64,000 nt of DNA, taken from assembly GCA_024509875.1 (NCBI GenBank), contig JAMPIV010014832.1, positions 372,001 through 436,000 of the forward strand. The letters are read 5' to 3'. The translations under genes were made by a program, and so were the position numbers. The DNA is from Oreohelix idahoensis (lineage: Eukaryota > Mollusca > Gastropoda > Stylommatophora > Oreohelicidae). The notes beneath the pieces were generated by a model, which saw only the letters and a list, made by a program, of their open reading frames with translations, made no database searches and was not told the origin of the DNA. Positions 36,346-47,232 of the stretch are shown piece after piece; position 1 is the stretch's first letter, and each line of letters opens with the position of its first letter.

Positions 36346-37533
36346 CGAGGAGTGTTCAAATGAAACCCGCCCGTGCTACGCAAAGTGGACATATGTAGGA
36401 GGAGCATGATGACGTCACATCTGACGTAATAAGCACATACGAATGTACAAGTGTGTAAGTATTCATTCTCCTAGTATTCATTGTTTGTGCTGCAGACCGT
36501 TAAAATAATGGCCGGTGTGATACGGAATCCGTCCAAGGTCGATCAGCGAGCGCTGATCCAGTTCCTAACAGCCGAAGGATGTCGACCAGCCGACATTCAT
36601 CACCGAATGAAAGCAGTGTATGGTGACAAAAGTGTGTCTAAGACTACAGTGAAAGACTGGGCACGAATGTTTCGAGAAGGACGTCAGTTAACGAAAGGTC
36701 TTCCGCGGCCAGGTCAGGTGCATATTGTTGCGACAGAAGAAGCCATTGCCATAAGGAAGAACGCATGGGGTGGAGTTTGAACCACCTGCTGCGTTACGAA
36801 GAGGAGGGTGATGCATTTCTGTTGCGCATAGTGGCAGGCGATGAGTCGTGGTGCCACCACTTTAAGCCGTGCAGCAAAACAGCGAGCATGCAATGGAAAC
36901 ATCCCGGATCACCAAAACCCAAAAAATTCAAGTCACAGATTTCCGCCGGTAAGGTTATGCTGACCGCATTTTTGACCATGAAGGGCTTCTATTGGTTGAC
37001 TTTAAAGAGCCTGGCTTGAACATCAATGCCATCCGCTACAAATACACACTAGACAACCTGCTTACAGCCATCAAGAATAAACGACCCGGCATGCTTTCGC
37101 GCGGTGTGATTCTGTTGCACGACAATGCTCGTCCACATGTTGCGAACATTGTGCAGGAAGCGTTAGCAAGGAAAAGGTGGGAAGTTCTGCCACAACCAGC
37201 CTACAGCCCCGATCTGTCACCATGTGACTTTCATTTGTTCGGACCCTTAAAAATATCTCTAAAGGGACAACGATTCGACTCCGATGCAAACGTCAGGGCC
37301 TCGGTGATCAAATGGTTCAATAAGCAACCAAAGTCATTTTTCTCGGACGGCATCCGCCGTCTACCCATGCAGTGGGATGCGTGTCTGAATGCCAATGGTG
37401 ACTATTTCTAAAGAACTCCAGTGAGTACTTGCTTCATAACAATTGCTGTATTTAATTCTACTACTCCTGCTTATGTACCTTACATATATTTGTTATGAAG
37501 CCACTGGGACGGGTTTCATTTGAACACGCCTCG
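36346..37533 (+). mobile_element. Mariner A (Tc1/mariner) with internal deletion
   Basis: Inverted ends of about 30 bp: CGAGGAGTGTTCAAATGAAA at the left and CGAGGCGTGTTCAAATGAAA at the right (reverse complement). The element is flanked by TA at 36344-36345 and 37534-37535, the target used by this superfamily. At 1188 bp it is shorter than a complete mariner, in line with a missing piece of the transposase. Confidence 0.92.
36508..37411 (+). pseudogene. Mariner A transposase pseudogene
   Basis: The N-terminal helix-turn-helix is readable from Met 36508 (LIQFLTAEGCRPADIHHRM, then SKTTVKDWARMFREG). A jump follows to the catalytic half, VAGDESWCHHF, so much of the second helix-turn-helix and linker is absent. 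The second catalytic Asp is in LLHDNARPH and the third in SPCDFHLF, with 34 residues between them: the D34D spacing of mariner. Frame changes occur near 36770 and 37005. A complete enzyme would bind the element ends and move it by cut and paste. This copy is dead. Confidence 0.9.
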
Positions 37534-39105
37534 TATATCGGCTTTTCTCTGGGATGAGTGCCGATTATGAAACAGTGTATACTCCTGGATAAAATTCACT
37601 TGGGGAAACGACTGTCAGAAGTCGGGAAAAATGTTATGTATATTGCCACAGCGTGCTTATAAAATTGAATGGAAAAATCTGGGTATTTTTGTAATTCCCC
37701 GTTACTCAAATTTACAGTTAAAAAATGTTAGTGTCTCGCCCTGGCAATTCCTGTTCACACCGGTACGGGGACGAACGCCAATGAAAACGACAACTATTAT
37801 TCCTTCAGTAACTGAGGAAAAGACCACAATAGAAAACCGCTAGCCGCTGGGTTTTGACCAAGCACTATATTGGAAGAAACAAAACATTTAACAAAAATGA
37901 TAATATCCTGTCCTATCAAACGTAAGGTATGATCTCTTATCCTCTCCGTCACCTAACTAAATTAAAAGGCACCCGATGTCTTAGCCTATCTTATCGCGCT
38001 TCTCTTAGCGAGTACGGGTTGGGTTTTAGGCGTGCAGCCGTTCCCCTCCCGACCCGGTAAAACTCACAGCGCACAATGTCAGTTTTAATTTAATTATGAC
38101 TACGCGTCCTTAACAAATATCGCCTGAGATTACTAGCTAGTTGACTGACGGCGTTTATCGTTTTTTACACATGATATTAAATGATAGTCACTATACAATT
38201 ACACACAATGAAAATATAATGAGCATACTACTCTGTCACTTTTATCCGTCACTCGTAGCATTATACTCAAGTCAGCTAAACGGTATCTTCGGTATCTTCT
38301 GGTGTAAAAAAAAAATTGGTTGATGGATTTTACATTACTGAACTACTGGTAAGAGAATATCTACGCGTTTGCTATTTCGCTAGTCTTAACGCTAAGGAAT
38401 GGCAATGAATAAAATAGTAAAACTTTTAACACATTTAATACTTAAGCACACCTTATATTATTACCAGAGAAATCAGATTAATCCCCACGAAGCAATTAAC
38501 GGACTATTTCACATAGGTTCTAGCATACGCGTTTAGACTATCCAAAAATTCTTGAGAGACTTGATAATCTGACTAGGAGAGAAGGCAGTATATATACAGA
38601 TTTAGGGTAATATCTCTAAAAGATGTGAAAATTCACACCTTGGACGTATCAGGGAAAGTCAACGAGCTTGGCTTCCGAGATAAATGATTCTACGGTCCGC
38701 TCTACCCGCGATGCCGGACAACATTACAAGACATGCCCCGCGGACGGGCTTTCTTAGATTTTCTCTTCCTGCCGTAGATCAAATACTTAAGTCCCTTGAA
38801 AATGTAAACATCAAAGGTACGGGAATATTATTATCGCCCTTGAGTTTGCTATCCGATGATTGACAGATCAGCTCGCGTGAGAGCTCAGGTAACCATCCCG
38901 ATTCGTTCCCCTGTTATCTGGCATGTTTCAAACATAGGTAAACTAACTCGTTAGCGCAAGAAAGACAGGAAAAATAGGCGTGGCTTCAAAAGTGAGTAAA
39001 CAGACAGCGAATTGCGTGGCCTAGCCTTCGCAAAACATAAACGCTAACTGAGGCAGCAAAGGTGGTCGGATTTCTGAGGCTATATTTACATTTCCACGTC
39101 ACAAT

Positions 39106-39357
39106 TACACGTGGCGCAAAACGTAATGCCTTATTCAACAGTTTCCGACAACAATAATTTTTAAAGCTACTGCAACAGTGAGAGTGAATGTTCCAACAAA
39201 ACTTGTAATCGACGTATTTGAAATACAAAATGTTACTAGGTCCCAGGGAGCACAGCCATAGACTGATGGGTAGAATAATTGAAAATGTTAAATTCGTTAG
39301 CAACAGGACGAAAATCATCACTAACACCAATATAGGAAAAACGATATTGAGCATATT
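39106..39357. other. Spacer between the family D LTR and the LINE fragment
   Basis: No recognisable feature. A minus-strand open frame crosses it, but only its first ~25 codons (39358-39447) look like protein from a known family. Confidence 0.5.
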
Positions 39358-39447
39358 TCTGCTGTTATACAGTTCTCTCATATTTCCTTTGGCTGCAGCA
39401 TCTTCTGCCTCTCTTGCCAACTCCTCGGTATACTTCCTCTTGTCTCT
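39358..39447 (-). pseudogene. Inverted 5' piece of a LINE
   Basis: On the minus strand, reading away from 39447, the sequence encodes KYTEELAREAEDAAAKGNM then RELYN. This resembles the linker between endonuclease and reverse transcriptase in RTE-like or related LINEs. It abuts, head to head, the plus-strand C-terminal LINE sequence starting at 39448. Confidence 0.55.
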
Positions 39448-40160
39448 GTGACGTCAGTACTATTATATGGCTCTGAAACATGGAGAACAACAAAGACAAC
39501 TACCAAAAAGCTACATACTTTCATAAATGGGTGCTTGCGTAGAATAGAGGGATTAAAATGGTATGACAAGGTTACCAACGTGGAACTGATGACAAGAACT
39601 AGACAAGTGCCAGTGGAACAAGAGATGAGAAGAAGACGATGGCGATGGATAGGACACACACTGGGGACACCTGTTGATAGCATTACAAGGCAGTCCTTGT
39701 TCTGGAACCCCCAGGGCAAGAGAGGCAGAGGTAGACCAAGAAGCACATGGAGAATAGAGCTGGAAACAGAGGTGAAAATGATGAGGAGTGGAAAGAACTT
39801 GAGATGATGACAAGATGACCAGTGTGGAACTGATGACTAGAACTAGATAAGTGTCAGACAAACAAGAGATGAGAAGAAGACGTAGAGGACACACATTGAG
39901 GAGACTTGTTGATAGCATTAAAGGAAGTCTCATTTCTGGAATCCCCGACGGCAAGAGAGGTTGAGGGGTACTGATAAACTCTTGAAGAAAAGAACTGCAG
40001 ACAGAAATGACAGAGATAAAGAAGACATAGAAGAAACTTGAGCAGACGGCACAAGACGGGAGGACTTAGCCTGGTTGTATTGGGGGAGCCGAAGGGTCTT
40101 GAATAAATGAATTGAATCTGGGAACGAGAGGCAACTATTCCCATCCAAGATTGTCACGAG
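39448..40160 (+). pseudogene. LINE C-terminal fragment (type C) with a tandem duplication
   Basis: The frame 39448-39807 shows VLLYGSETW, TKKLHTFINGCLRRI, RRRRWRWIGHTLG and SLFWNPQGKRGRGRPRSTW. This is the C-terminal region of a LINE reverse transcriptase protein. A second, diverged copy of the 39560-39740 stretch follows at about 39815-39970, so the 3' part is duplicated in tandem. There is no catalytic motif; the copy is 5'-truncated with its extreme 5' piece inverted. Confidence 0.8.
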
Positions 40161-40377
40161 TGGCGTACAGTGCCAGTAATCCAGATCTGTCGGATAGTTG
40201 TTGACTAAGTAAGCAGCCGCGGAGTGAGTAAATAGCTGAAATAATGAAGGAGAATCACCAGGTTAAGAGAGAAGAGTAATCAGGAAAGACAACCAGTACT
40301 TCAGGTCAAAGTCAAAGATGTTATTATGAATATGAAAGAGTAGAGTCAACGTGTAAATGTAGAAAAATTAGAGGCAC

Positions 40378-41955
40378 TGTGTTAAACTCTTTCTTTGTGT
40401 AGTTGTTAACTCATACTGGCTACTAGTTGTTGAATCATGCTTTATTTGCTAAATGATGTGAATGTCCACCAGTGGATAAATGTAGATGTTGGGACTGGTG
40501 TAGTAAAGTTAACGATTGTCAACTCATCAAACCCAGCACAGTTTTGGTCATACAGGTCATCTTGTCCTGGAACGTGATGAGGCTCCGACAAGAATGTGAG
40601 TGTAAACAATGAGTGTGTATCTGAATGTCAGTACGCGAATGGTAGAATGATTCGATAGAGTTGACAGGTTGGTAGTACATCACTCATACTCACACTGTTC
40701 GAATTCAAGAAGTACTGGAACTACGGTGGTCTTTTTATAACATTTAATGGGACGCACACTTGGACAGTACGTGTATGGTTACAGGAACAAATGTCGACAT
40801 AGACAGCATAATGTTGATCACAGGAATATCATCTTAAGTTAGCATTCATGCTTGGCAAATATCATAATGGAGCATTCGTAAATAAGCATTCAGCGTTCCA
40901 TCATGTAAATCATCTGGCTTTACTGACTGGGCACGTCAGACCATAACCAATACATAGGAAGGCTCCTAGACCTAACCTCGTCTAGCGAATATTCCTTCAC
41001 GTAAAGTTCAATATATATATATTTCATAATATAGGAATCCCAGACATGGGTTCTCACATGTAGCAGTGATCTCTTGGTTCATCGAGCGATAGTACAGGCA
41101 TCCCTTTTTCTCACTCGATAAATACAAAGTATATGAATTTCAACATGGCTGTTCTCTCTCTCGTGAGCTTCACTCACTAAAGAATATAGACCAAAATTAG
41201 TCATTCATTAAATGTCCTCATTTCTTCATAGGTTCTCTCATAGAGGTAATTGAATAATATCATACAATCCAGTGCTGATACATAGGAATGTCTTCTTCCT
41301 TTGAATGGATATTCTTTTTTAAAAGTACCACTGTGCATCTGCTTATCAACAACGATGGCGAAGCCCAAGTTCATAATAAATTGTGGTTTTACCTTTTTAT
41401 GCGAAATATAACTTTGCCATTCCTTGGCAAAAGAGAATAAACACTGGGGTAAAGTACATACAACATGTCTAAATGATTATCACTTTTCCCCATCCATATA
41501 TAGATCACTATTTCGGCAAAAAAACCTGCTACAACAAAACTCGGCATCCTCACAGGATGACAGCCATGGATCACACCCTTTGCTAGCGATCCTTCCGCTG
41601 CATAGCCTTTGACCTTTTCTAGCGACAACCAAATTAGTTCGACTTAGAAATGCAAAGATATCCATATATAAGACAGACTCGTCCTACTCATACAAACACT
41701 ACGTATAAATTCAGGCCATAGATATACTGAAGCAAGAACAATCTATTCCTACCCAGCCACAGAATAAATCGCAGTAGGCCTAGAGTCGTCTGCGGAGTCC
41801 GATCGAAGATGACAGAACTATTTTCAAGGGAAGCAACCCAAAAATGACTTCTCCTTAAGCACTTAAAAAGGAAATACTTTGCTTACAAAATATTTGCGAA
41901 CATAATAAGAATATAAATGTATTATATTGCAAGATAGTAAAAATTGCCCTTTACA
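40378..41955 (-). repeat. Element 2 3' LTR
   Basis: It runs TG...CA (TGTAAAGGGC to GTTTAACA on the minus strand). The part 40378-41639 is repeated at 48512-49771. The part 41640-41955 is assigned to the LTR from the purine tract next to it and the TG start, not from a second copy. Confidence 0.75.
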
Positions 41956-41975
41956 GTCTTACCACACCTCCCGGG
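41956..41975 (-). other. Element 2 polypurine tract
   Basis: The minus strand reads CCCGGGAGGTGTGGTAAGAC directly before TGTAAAGGG, as expected of a plus-strand primer before the 3' LTR. Confidence 0.6.
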
Positions 41976-42404
41976 AAAAAAAAAATAAAATTTTTTTTTT
42001 TAAATACATCTAGGAGCACCGTAGAATAGGCTCACAACGCAAGAATACTGCGCAGATGAAAATATCAGGAATAACTATAATTCCTAATATGACTGGTGAG
42101 AATATATATCTCAAAATCTGAGAGAAATTGTTTCCCTACGAATAAATGTTTCCAGGAAGGTGTGATGTACGTATAATACAATTCTGGTAATTATACAATG
42201 CATACCAAAAATTCACACTACAATCTTAAATTTATGATTTATGAAGAAACAATCATCAAAGAACAGCGGTGAATTAACATCAATAAACCGCTAAGTAGCG
42301 ATACCATCATTCTATTATTAAATTACAAATGTGTATCTTAGTAAAGAAACAAAAAAAAAACTGTTGTAAAGTTATACATATTAAAAAGATCCAATATTTA
42401 ACAG
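41976..42404 (-). other. Element 2 3' untranslated region
   Basis: AT-rich, with an A/T homopolymer block at about 41979-42002. No coding sequence. Confidence 0.6.
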
Positions 42405-44967
42405 TTAAGTGGCATCATGTGGGCATCTGGACAGAATGTCCGCCATCACATTTTGTGAACCACGGATAGCTCGTACCGAAAAATGAAAAGGTTGAAGAGC
42501 GATTGCGTATCGAGTTGATCTCGAGCTCTTCAAGTTCTTACTTTGGATAGCCGTAAGAGCTTTTTGGTCAGTTTCCACTACGAAATGCGCGCCCAGAAGG
42601 AATCTTTGGAGTTTGAGAATTGACCAAACCATTGCCAATAATTCACGGTCTAAAACCGAGTAATTCCTTTCTGCAGCATTAAGTTTTCTGGATATGTACA
42701 TTACAGGATGCAGAGTTCCAGAGTACTCTTGCATTAGTGCCGCTCCAATCCCAGTGGATGAAGCGTCACTACGAAGAACAAATGTCTTATCTGTTGTAGG
42801 TAACACTAAAATAGGTGGTGATGAAAACATAGTTTTGATCTTCTCTAGTGAAGATTGGCATTCATGAGACCAGTGAACCATGTTAGGCGACCCTTTCTTT
42901 AATAGTGTAGAGAGAGGTGCCATGATAGAGGACAGATTCGGAATGAAACGTCCATAAAATTGTATGAGACCTAAAAGACTTCGCACTTGCTTTTTAGTCC
43001 TAGGGATAGAGATGTTAAGTATCTTAGTGATATTATGGTCTTCTGTCTTCAAGAAACCGTGACCTACTCGATGGCCTAAGAAAGCAATTTCGCTAAAGCC
43101 AATACAAGCTTTAGATGGTTTTGCTGTCAGGTTATACTCACGCAGAGTTGATAATAATTCAACTAATCCTGAATAGTGATCTTCCCAAGTATCGCTGAAA
43201 AGACAGATGTCGTCTAGATAAGCAATGACATCTGACCGATACGATAGGATTCGACGCATCATGCGTACAAATGTAGCTGGTGCGTTCATAAGGCCGAAAG
43301 GCATAAAATTCCATTGGAAAAGGCCTCTGGGAGTAGAGAAAGCGGTAAGAGGTTTGGCGCGTTCGGATAATGGAACTTGCCAATATCCTTTAGACAAATC
43401 AAGTTTAGTGAAAAAATGCGATTTAGAAAGACGAGTAAGTAACTCTTCTAGTAAAGGCATAGGTTCAGCATCGAACTTCGTAACTTGATTCAATTTGCGA
43501 TAGTCAACGCAAAGACGTATGTTATTGTCTTTTTTTCGAACAATAACCATCGGCGAAGAATATGCAGAAGTGGATGGTTCGATTATTTGTAAATCTATCA
43601 TTTCATCCAACTCCTTTTCAACCTGTGTTTGGAAATGTATAGGGATAGGATAAGGCCTAACCCTAATTGGAGTATGTTCAGTTAGAACAATGTCATGCTC
43701 AATGACATGAGTTTGTCCAGGGATGTCAGTGAGGACATCCTGAAATGTTTGTAACATAGACGAAACTTGTCGCCGTTCTCCTAGAGACAAATCAGGAGAA
43801 ACAGTAACGTCTTTCCATGATTCACTAGAATGAAGTGGGATCATTGGAAGCGGGAGATTAACATCCGAAAAACTTGTTTCCTCATCCTGTATTACAGACA
43901 GTGATGAGTAATGACCATGTTTGACATGAGAATCGTCCGTTGCCTGGAAAATAGGCTGTAGATAGTCAGGACGTTCATGGAACTCCGTAAGCATATTGAT
44001 GTGGAAGGTTTTATGCTTCCCGTTAATATCGACGATGTAGTCAACATCTGAAATTTTCGATATTATATCGTACGGACCTTTCCAACTAATAAGGAGTCTA
44101 TTTTCACGACAAGGTAGCAAAACAAATGCTTTGTCACCAGGACAAAGTTGTCGTAAAGTTCTCTTCTTATTAGCAAATTGTCTTGCCTTCTGCTTAGCAA
44201 ACTCAGAAGAGGACGTTGCCAATTTGCATGCTTCGATAATCTTTTGTCTCAGCGCGATGACATACTCGTAAGAAGATTTTGTGTCATCGTCAATATTGTC
44301 AGCTGTTATAAGATCATGCAGCAAAGACATTGGGCCGCGCGGTCGCGCGCCAAAGACAAGTTCAAAGGGCGAAAACCCTGTATGTTCATTGGGGACCTCT
44401 CTGTACGCGAAGAGGGCCGCGGGTAAAACCCTATCCCAATCCTGAGGATGATCCTCAGTTATCTTCCCTAATAAGTTCTTAAGTGTTCTATTTAGTCGCT
44501 CGACCATCCCATTGGACATAGGATGATAGATGCTACTCAAAGATCTCTCTATCTGTAGAGTAGACATTACTTGAGACATGGTATCCGATATCAGTTGGGT
44601 GCCATGATCTGATAATATTTCTCCGGGGAATCCCAGCCGAGAAAATATAAGCCAAAGAGCATCTGCAATGTCAGCGGTAGTAATGCTCTTTAGAGGGATA
44701 GCCTCTGGCCAACGTGTGCACATGTCTACACACGTTAAGATAAACTGATGTCCTCTAGCAGATTTGATCTTGAATGGACCAATGATGTCTATCGCCATTT
44801 TCTGGAATGGACGAATAGGAATATCTGCAGCCTGAATAGGCGCAGCATGACGAGGACCTTTGGATTTGACTTCTTGACATACTTTACAGGATCGACAATA
44901 GATCCGTATGTCCTTGTTCACAAAAGGCCAAAAGAAAGCCGCAAGAACTCTTGACTTTGTACGGGAA
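42405..44967 (-). CDS. pol: Element 2 pol: integrase, reverse transcriptase, RNase H
   Basis: The minus-strand frame is open from 45005; the biological entry is from gag-pol near 44967. Counting from 45005: zinc-finger cysteines in CRSCKVC (37-43). Integrase core has Asp 73 (AIDIIGPF), Asp 133 (LSDHGTQ) and Glu 169 (NGMVERLN), giving DD35E. A GPY/F motif (ISWKGPY) is at 306-312. Reverse transcriptase has Asp 536 (LDLSKGYWQ) and YLDD at 596-599. RNase H has Asp 747 (RSDASS), Glu 788 (LDRELLA), Asp 813 (VETDQK) and Asp 856 (MADILSR). All catalytic residues are present without internal stops. Integrase before reverse transcriptase is the Gmr1 arrangement. Confidence 0.93.
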
Positions 44968-47232
44968 AAAACCCATGTGACCAGCACACTGAGAGTCGTG
45001 TGCATGTTGTAAGATCTTAACTCTCAAATTCTTGGGTACAAGAATCTGAGAATGACTTGACTTAGTGGAGTCTTGCACCATACGTACAAGTACGCCATTC
45101 TTCATTGTAATCCAAGATTTACAATTTGAATCTTTATTCGGATCACCTTTTGTTACAAGAGTGAAGAATTTCTTAAGAGTCGGATCTTCTTCTTGTTGTT
45201 TTATAAACGAGTCACGAGAAATTACCAAGGGATCATCTTGGTTATGCACTTCATTATCTTCAACAGATGAAGTTTCAGGCATATTGAGAGCTTGAGCTCT
45301 AGTGACTACTGCATTAGCAGATTGCATATTTTGATTTTCCCAAACGGAAATTTGCTCCGGAGTACATTCTTTGACTCCGTGAATGCGACCGATGATAAGA
45401 TCAGCGATCGGATCCGGCAAAAGACATGCGTGTACATCTCCTGTGAAGAAAGGAGTAGCAATCCTAATGATAGCGGTAGAGTATTTCTCTATGGTGCCGC
45501 CAAATGTTACGCATTTGACTACTTTGCCTGTAGAATGAGAAGGATCTATGAGTGACTGCCTAACCCCAATAGTTGTGCATCCAGAATCAAAAAGTACTGA
45601 GACTGGATTGTCATTTACTAAACCTTTGTGTAAGACAAGAGAACCTCTCCCATCATGCGCGATTGACGCAGGAAGAGCGGGAAGAGGATGGCCACAGCTT
45701 AAAGTAGACACTGTGGTTGGCTCAAATAATGTTTTGCATTGGGGGCACTGAGATGCTCTCCCAAAATCAAAAGCGGCACATGCCATATTATTAGAGTCAT
45801 CATTATCTTTATTTTGTTTATAGGCTTCGTGGGACTCTTGCTGTGCAGAGTTCGCCTGGTAATGAGCTTTATGTTTTTTGAATTGTGCTCTACCTCTGTT
45901 ATTATTGCCTCTGTACTTATCATTGTTTCCACTATTATAACCTCTACTCGGGTTTGAATCATAGCTCCTTTGGTTACTATCATCATATTCATTATAATGA
46001 GTATCTCGGTAATTATGATCCTGTTGTCTCCATGAAGGAAAACTTGGATAGTTTCTAGAATGACTTCCTTTGCGAAAGTTCCTGTAATTATGACCACCCC
46101 TGAATCGAGGGCTGTCAGCTCTTCTCCAGGTATTCGAAGAAGAACCCTGAAATGATTGGTTACCTTGGTTCTGATAACTGTAATAGTTACCTTTTTTATT
46201 AAACCTATTTTGAGGTCCTTGGAATTTGTGAGAGTGATTAGGGTTGTATGGTGTTGCAGAAGCAACTGGCATACCTTCTTTAACCTTACTGTTGCTAATG
46301 GCTACGTCCGGATGTGCAGTGACGTATTGGGTACAATACTGTTCCATTTCTTTTAGAGACTTAGGTTTACGCTCATGTAAGAATTCGAGGAAAGGTTTAT
46401 TTATACTTGACATAATCTTGTCTCTGAGTATCAAGTCCATAAGGGCTTCATAAGTCTTTTCTGTTTTGGATAGCTCAATCCAACGATCAAATGTAAGTCG
46501 TGTCCTTGCAATGAATTCTGAGAATTCTACACCTGCCTCAGGCACCATTGTCTTAAACAACTTCCGATAACCCTCTTCAGACAACTGATACTTCTTTAAT
46601 AAGGCTGCCCTAATAACATCATAGTTATCTTTGTCAGCCTCTTCAACCAAACTTAAACTAGTCAGAGAATCACCTTTCAGATTTTCTGATAACTGGTTAG
46701 CATATTGTGATTTGTCCACATTATGTGCTCGACACGAGCGTTCAAATCTGTTTAGCCAGAATGTTATGTCATCACTGGAAGGGTTGAACGCTGGTACCTT
46801 GACCTTGTAAGTAAAGGGTTTACCATTACCACTAGATGCTTGATTAACATTACTTATGTTTGTTAACTTTAACTTTTCTAACTCAAATGCTAAAAGTTCT
46901 TTTTGGTGTTCATGTTCTCTTATTGCTTTTTTTTCTTGAGCTTCAGCTTGTAATTTTCTCTCTTCAGCAGCAGCCTGTAATTTTTTCTCTTCAGCAGCAG
47001 CTTCATCTTTTCTTTTCTCTTTTTCCATTTCCATCTGGAATCTTTTTTCATCAGTCTGTATCTGCAATTTCTTTTGTTCATCCTCTCTTTGTAATTTTCT
47101 TTCCTCAATCAATGCTTTTCTTTCTTCAGCAGCCAATGCTTTGTCATATTGAGCAACTGCCCATTCTTCTAACTGCTGACCAGTCTTATCAAGAGCCCTG
47201 CCTTGTGTGATAAAATAATCCAAGGTAGACAT
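44884..47232 (-). CDS. gag-pro: Element 2 gag-protease and start of integrase
   Basis: 782 codons from Met 47232. Residues ~30-125 form a charged coiled coil rich in EERKLQ repeats. Residues ~138-310 are capsid-like, with a SCAN-like second half (GYRKLFKTM to MEQYCTQYV). Residues ~325-455 are rich in Asn, Arg, Gly and Tyr and should bind RNA. There is no CX2CX4HX4C box; instead CPQC at 496-499 and C-G-H at 513-515 may bind zinc. Protease starts near 545 (LFDSGCTT) with LIIGR at 612-616. The integrase zinc-finger His pair lies near 743-752 (HAHDSQCAGH). The last ~28 residues are out of frame after a homopolymer at about 44967-44972. That the pol frame carries the rest of the finger shows gag and pol belong together. 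Confidence 0.9.
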   Translation of the reverse strand: MSTLDYFITQGRALDKTGQQLEEWAVAQYDKALAAEERKALIEERKLQREDEQKKLQIQTDEKRFQMEMEKEKRKDEAAAEEKKLQAAAEERKLQAEAQEKKAIREHEHQKELLAFELEKLKLTNISNVNQASSGNGKPFTYKVKVPAFNPSSDDITFWLNRFERSCRAHNVDKSQYANQLSENLKGDSLTSLSLVEEADKDNYDVIRAALLKKYQLSEEGYRKLFKTMVPEAGVEFSEFIARTRLTFDRWIELSKTEKTYEALMDLILRDKIMSSINKPFLEFLHERKPKSLKEMEQYCTQYVTAHPDVAISNSKVKEGMPVASATPYNPNHSHKFQGPQNRFNKKGNYYSYQNQGNQSFQGSSSNTWRRADSPRFRGGHNYRNFRKGSHSRNYPSFPSWRQQDHNYRDTHYNEYDDSNQRSYDSNPSRGYNSGNNDKYRGNNNRGRAQFKKHKAHYQANSAQQESHEAYKQNKDNDDSNNMACAAFDFGRASQCPQCKTLFEPTTVSTLSCGHPLPALPASIAHDGRGSLVLHKGLVNDNPVSVLFDSGCTTIGVRQSLIDPSHSTGKVVKCVTFGGTIEKYSTAIIRIATPFFTGDVHACLLPDPIADLIIGRIHGVKECTPEQISVWENQNMQSANAVVTRAQALNMPETSSVEDNEVHNQDDPLVISRDSFIKQQEEDPTLKKFFTLVTKGDPNKDSNCKSWITMKNGVLVRMVQDSTKSSHSQILVPKNLRVKILQHAHDSQCAGHMGFFPYKVKSSCGFLLAFCEQGHTDLLSIL

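Larger units (their letters stand above)
35411..39105 (+). mobile_element. LTR-like repeat, family D, copy 1 (carries mariner A)
   Basis: Without the mariner at 36346-37533 this is about 2.5 kb and matches 50118-53939 in inverted orientation from end to end. Shared blocks include GTCCAGCCTATCTATACGAC, CCTCTCCGTC-like sequence, TACTGCCTTCTCTCCTAGTC-like sequence and the CACGTCACAAT end. It begins TGATAGTGG. I found no flanking duplication for this copy. A CT microsatellite lies at about 35971-36001. No gag or pol of this family is recognised, so it is probably a solo LTR. Confidence 0.72.

Noticed and set aside
44960..44975. Programmed ribosomal frameshift between gag-protease and pol in Element 2
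   Set aside because: The change lies inside the integrase zinc finger, needs a +1 shift at a T run, and Element 1 keeps one frame there. A one-base indel is simpler; kept only as an alternative in the findings.
45739..46356. Plus- and minus-strand frames overlapping gag of Element 2, such as 45699-46265
   Set aside because: They are shadows of the Asn/Arg-rich gag coding region in other frames.
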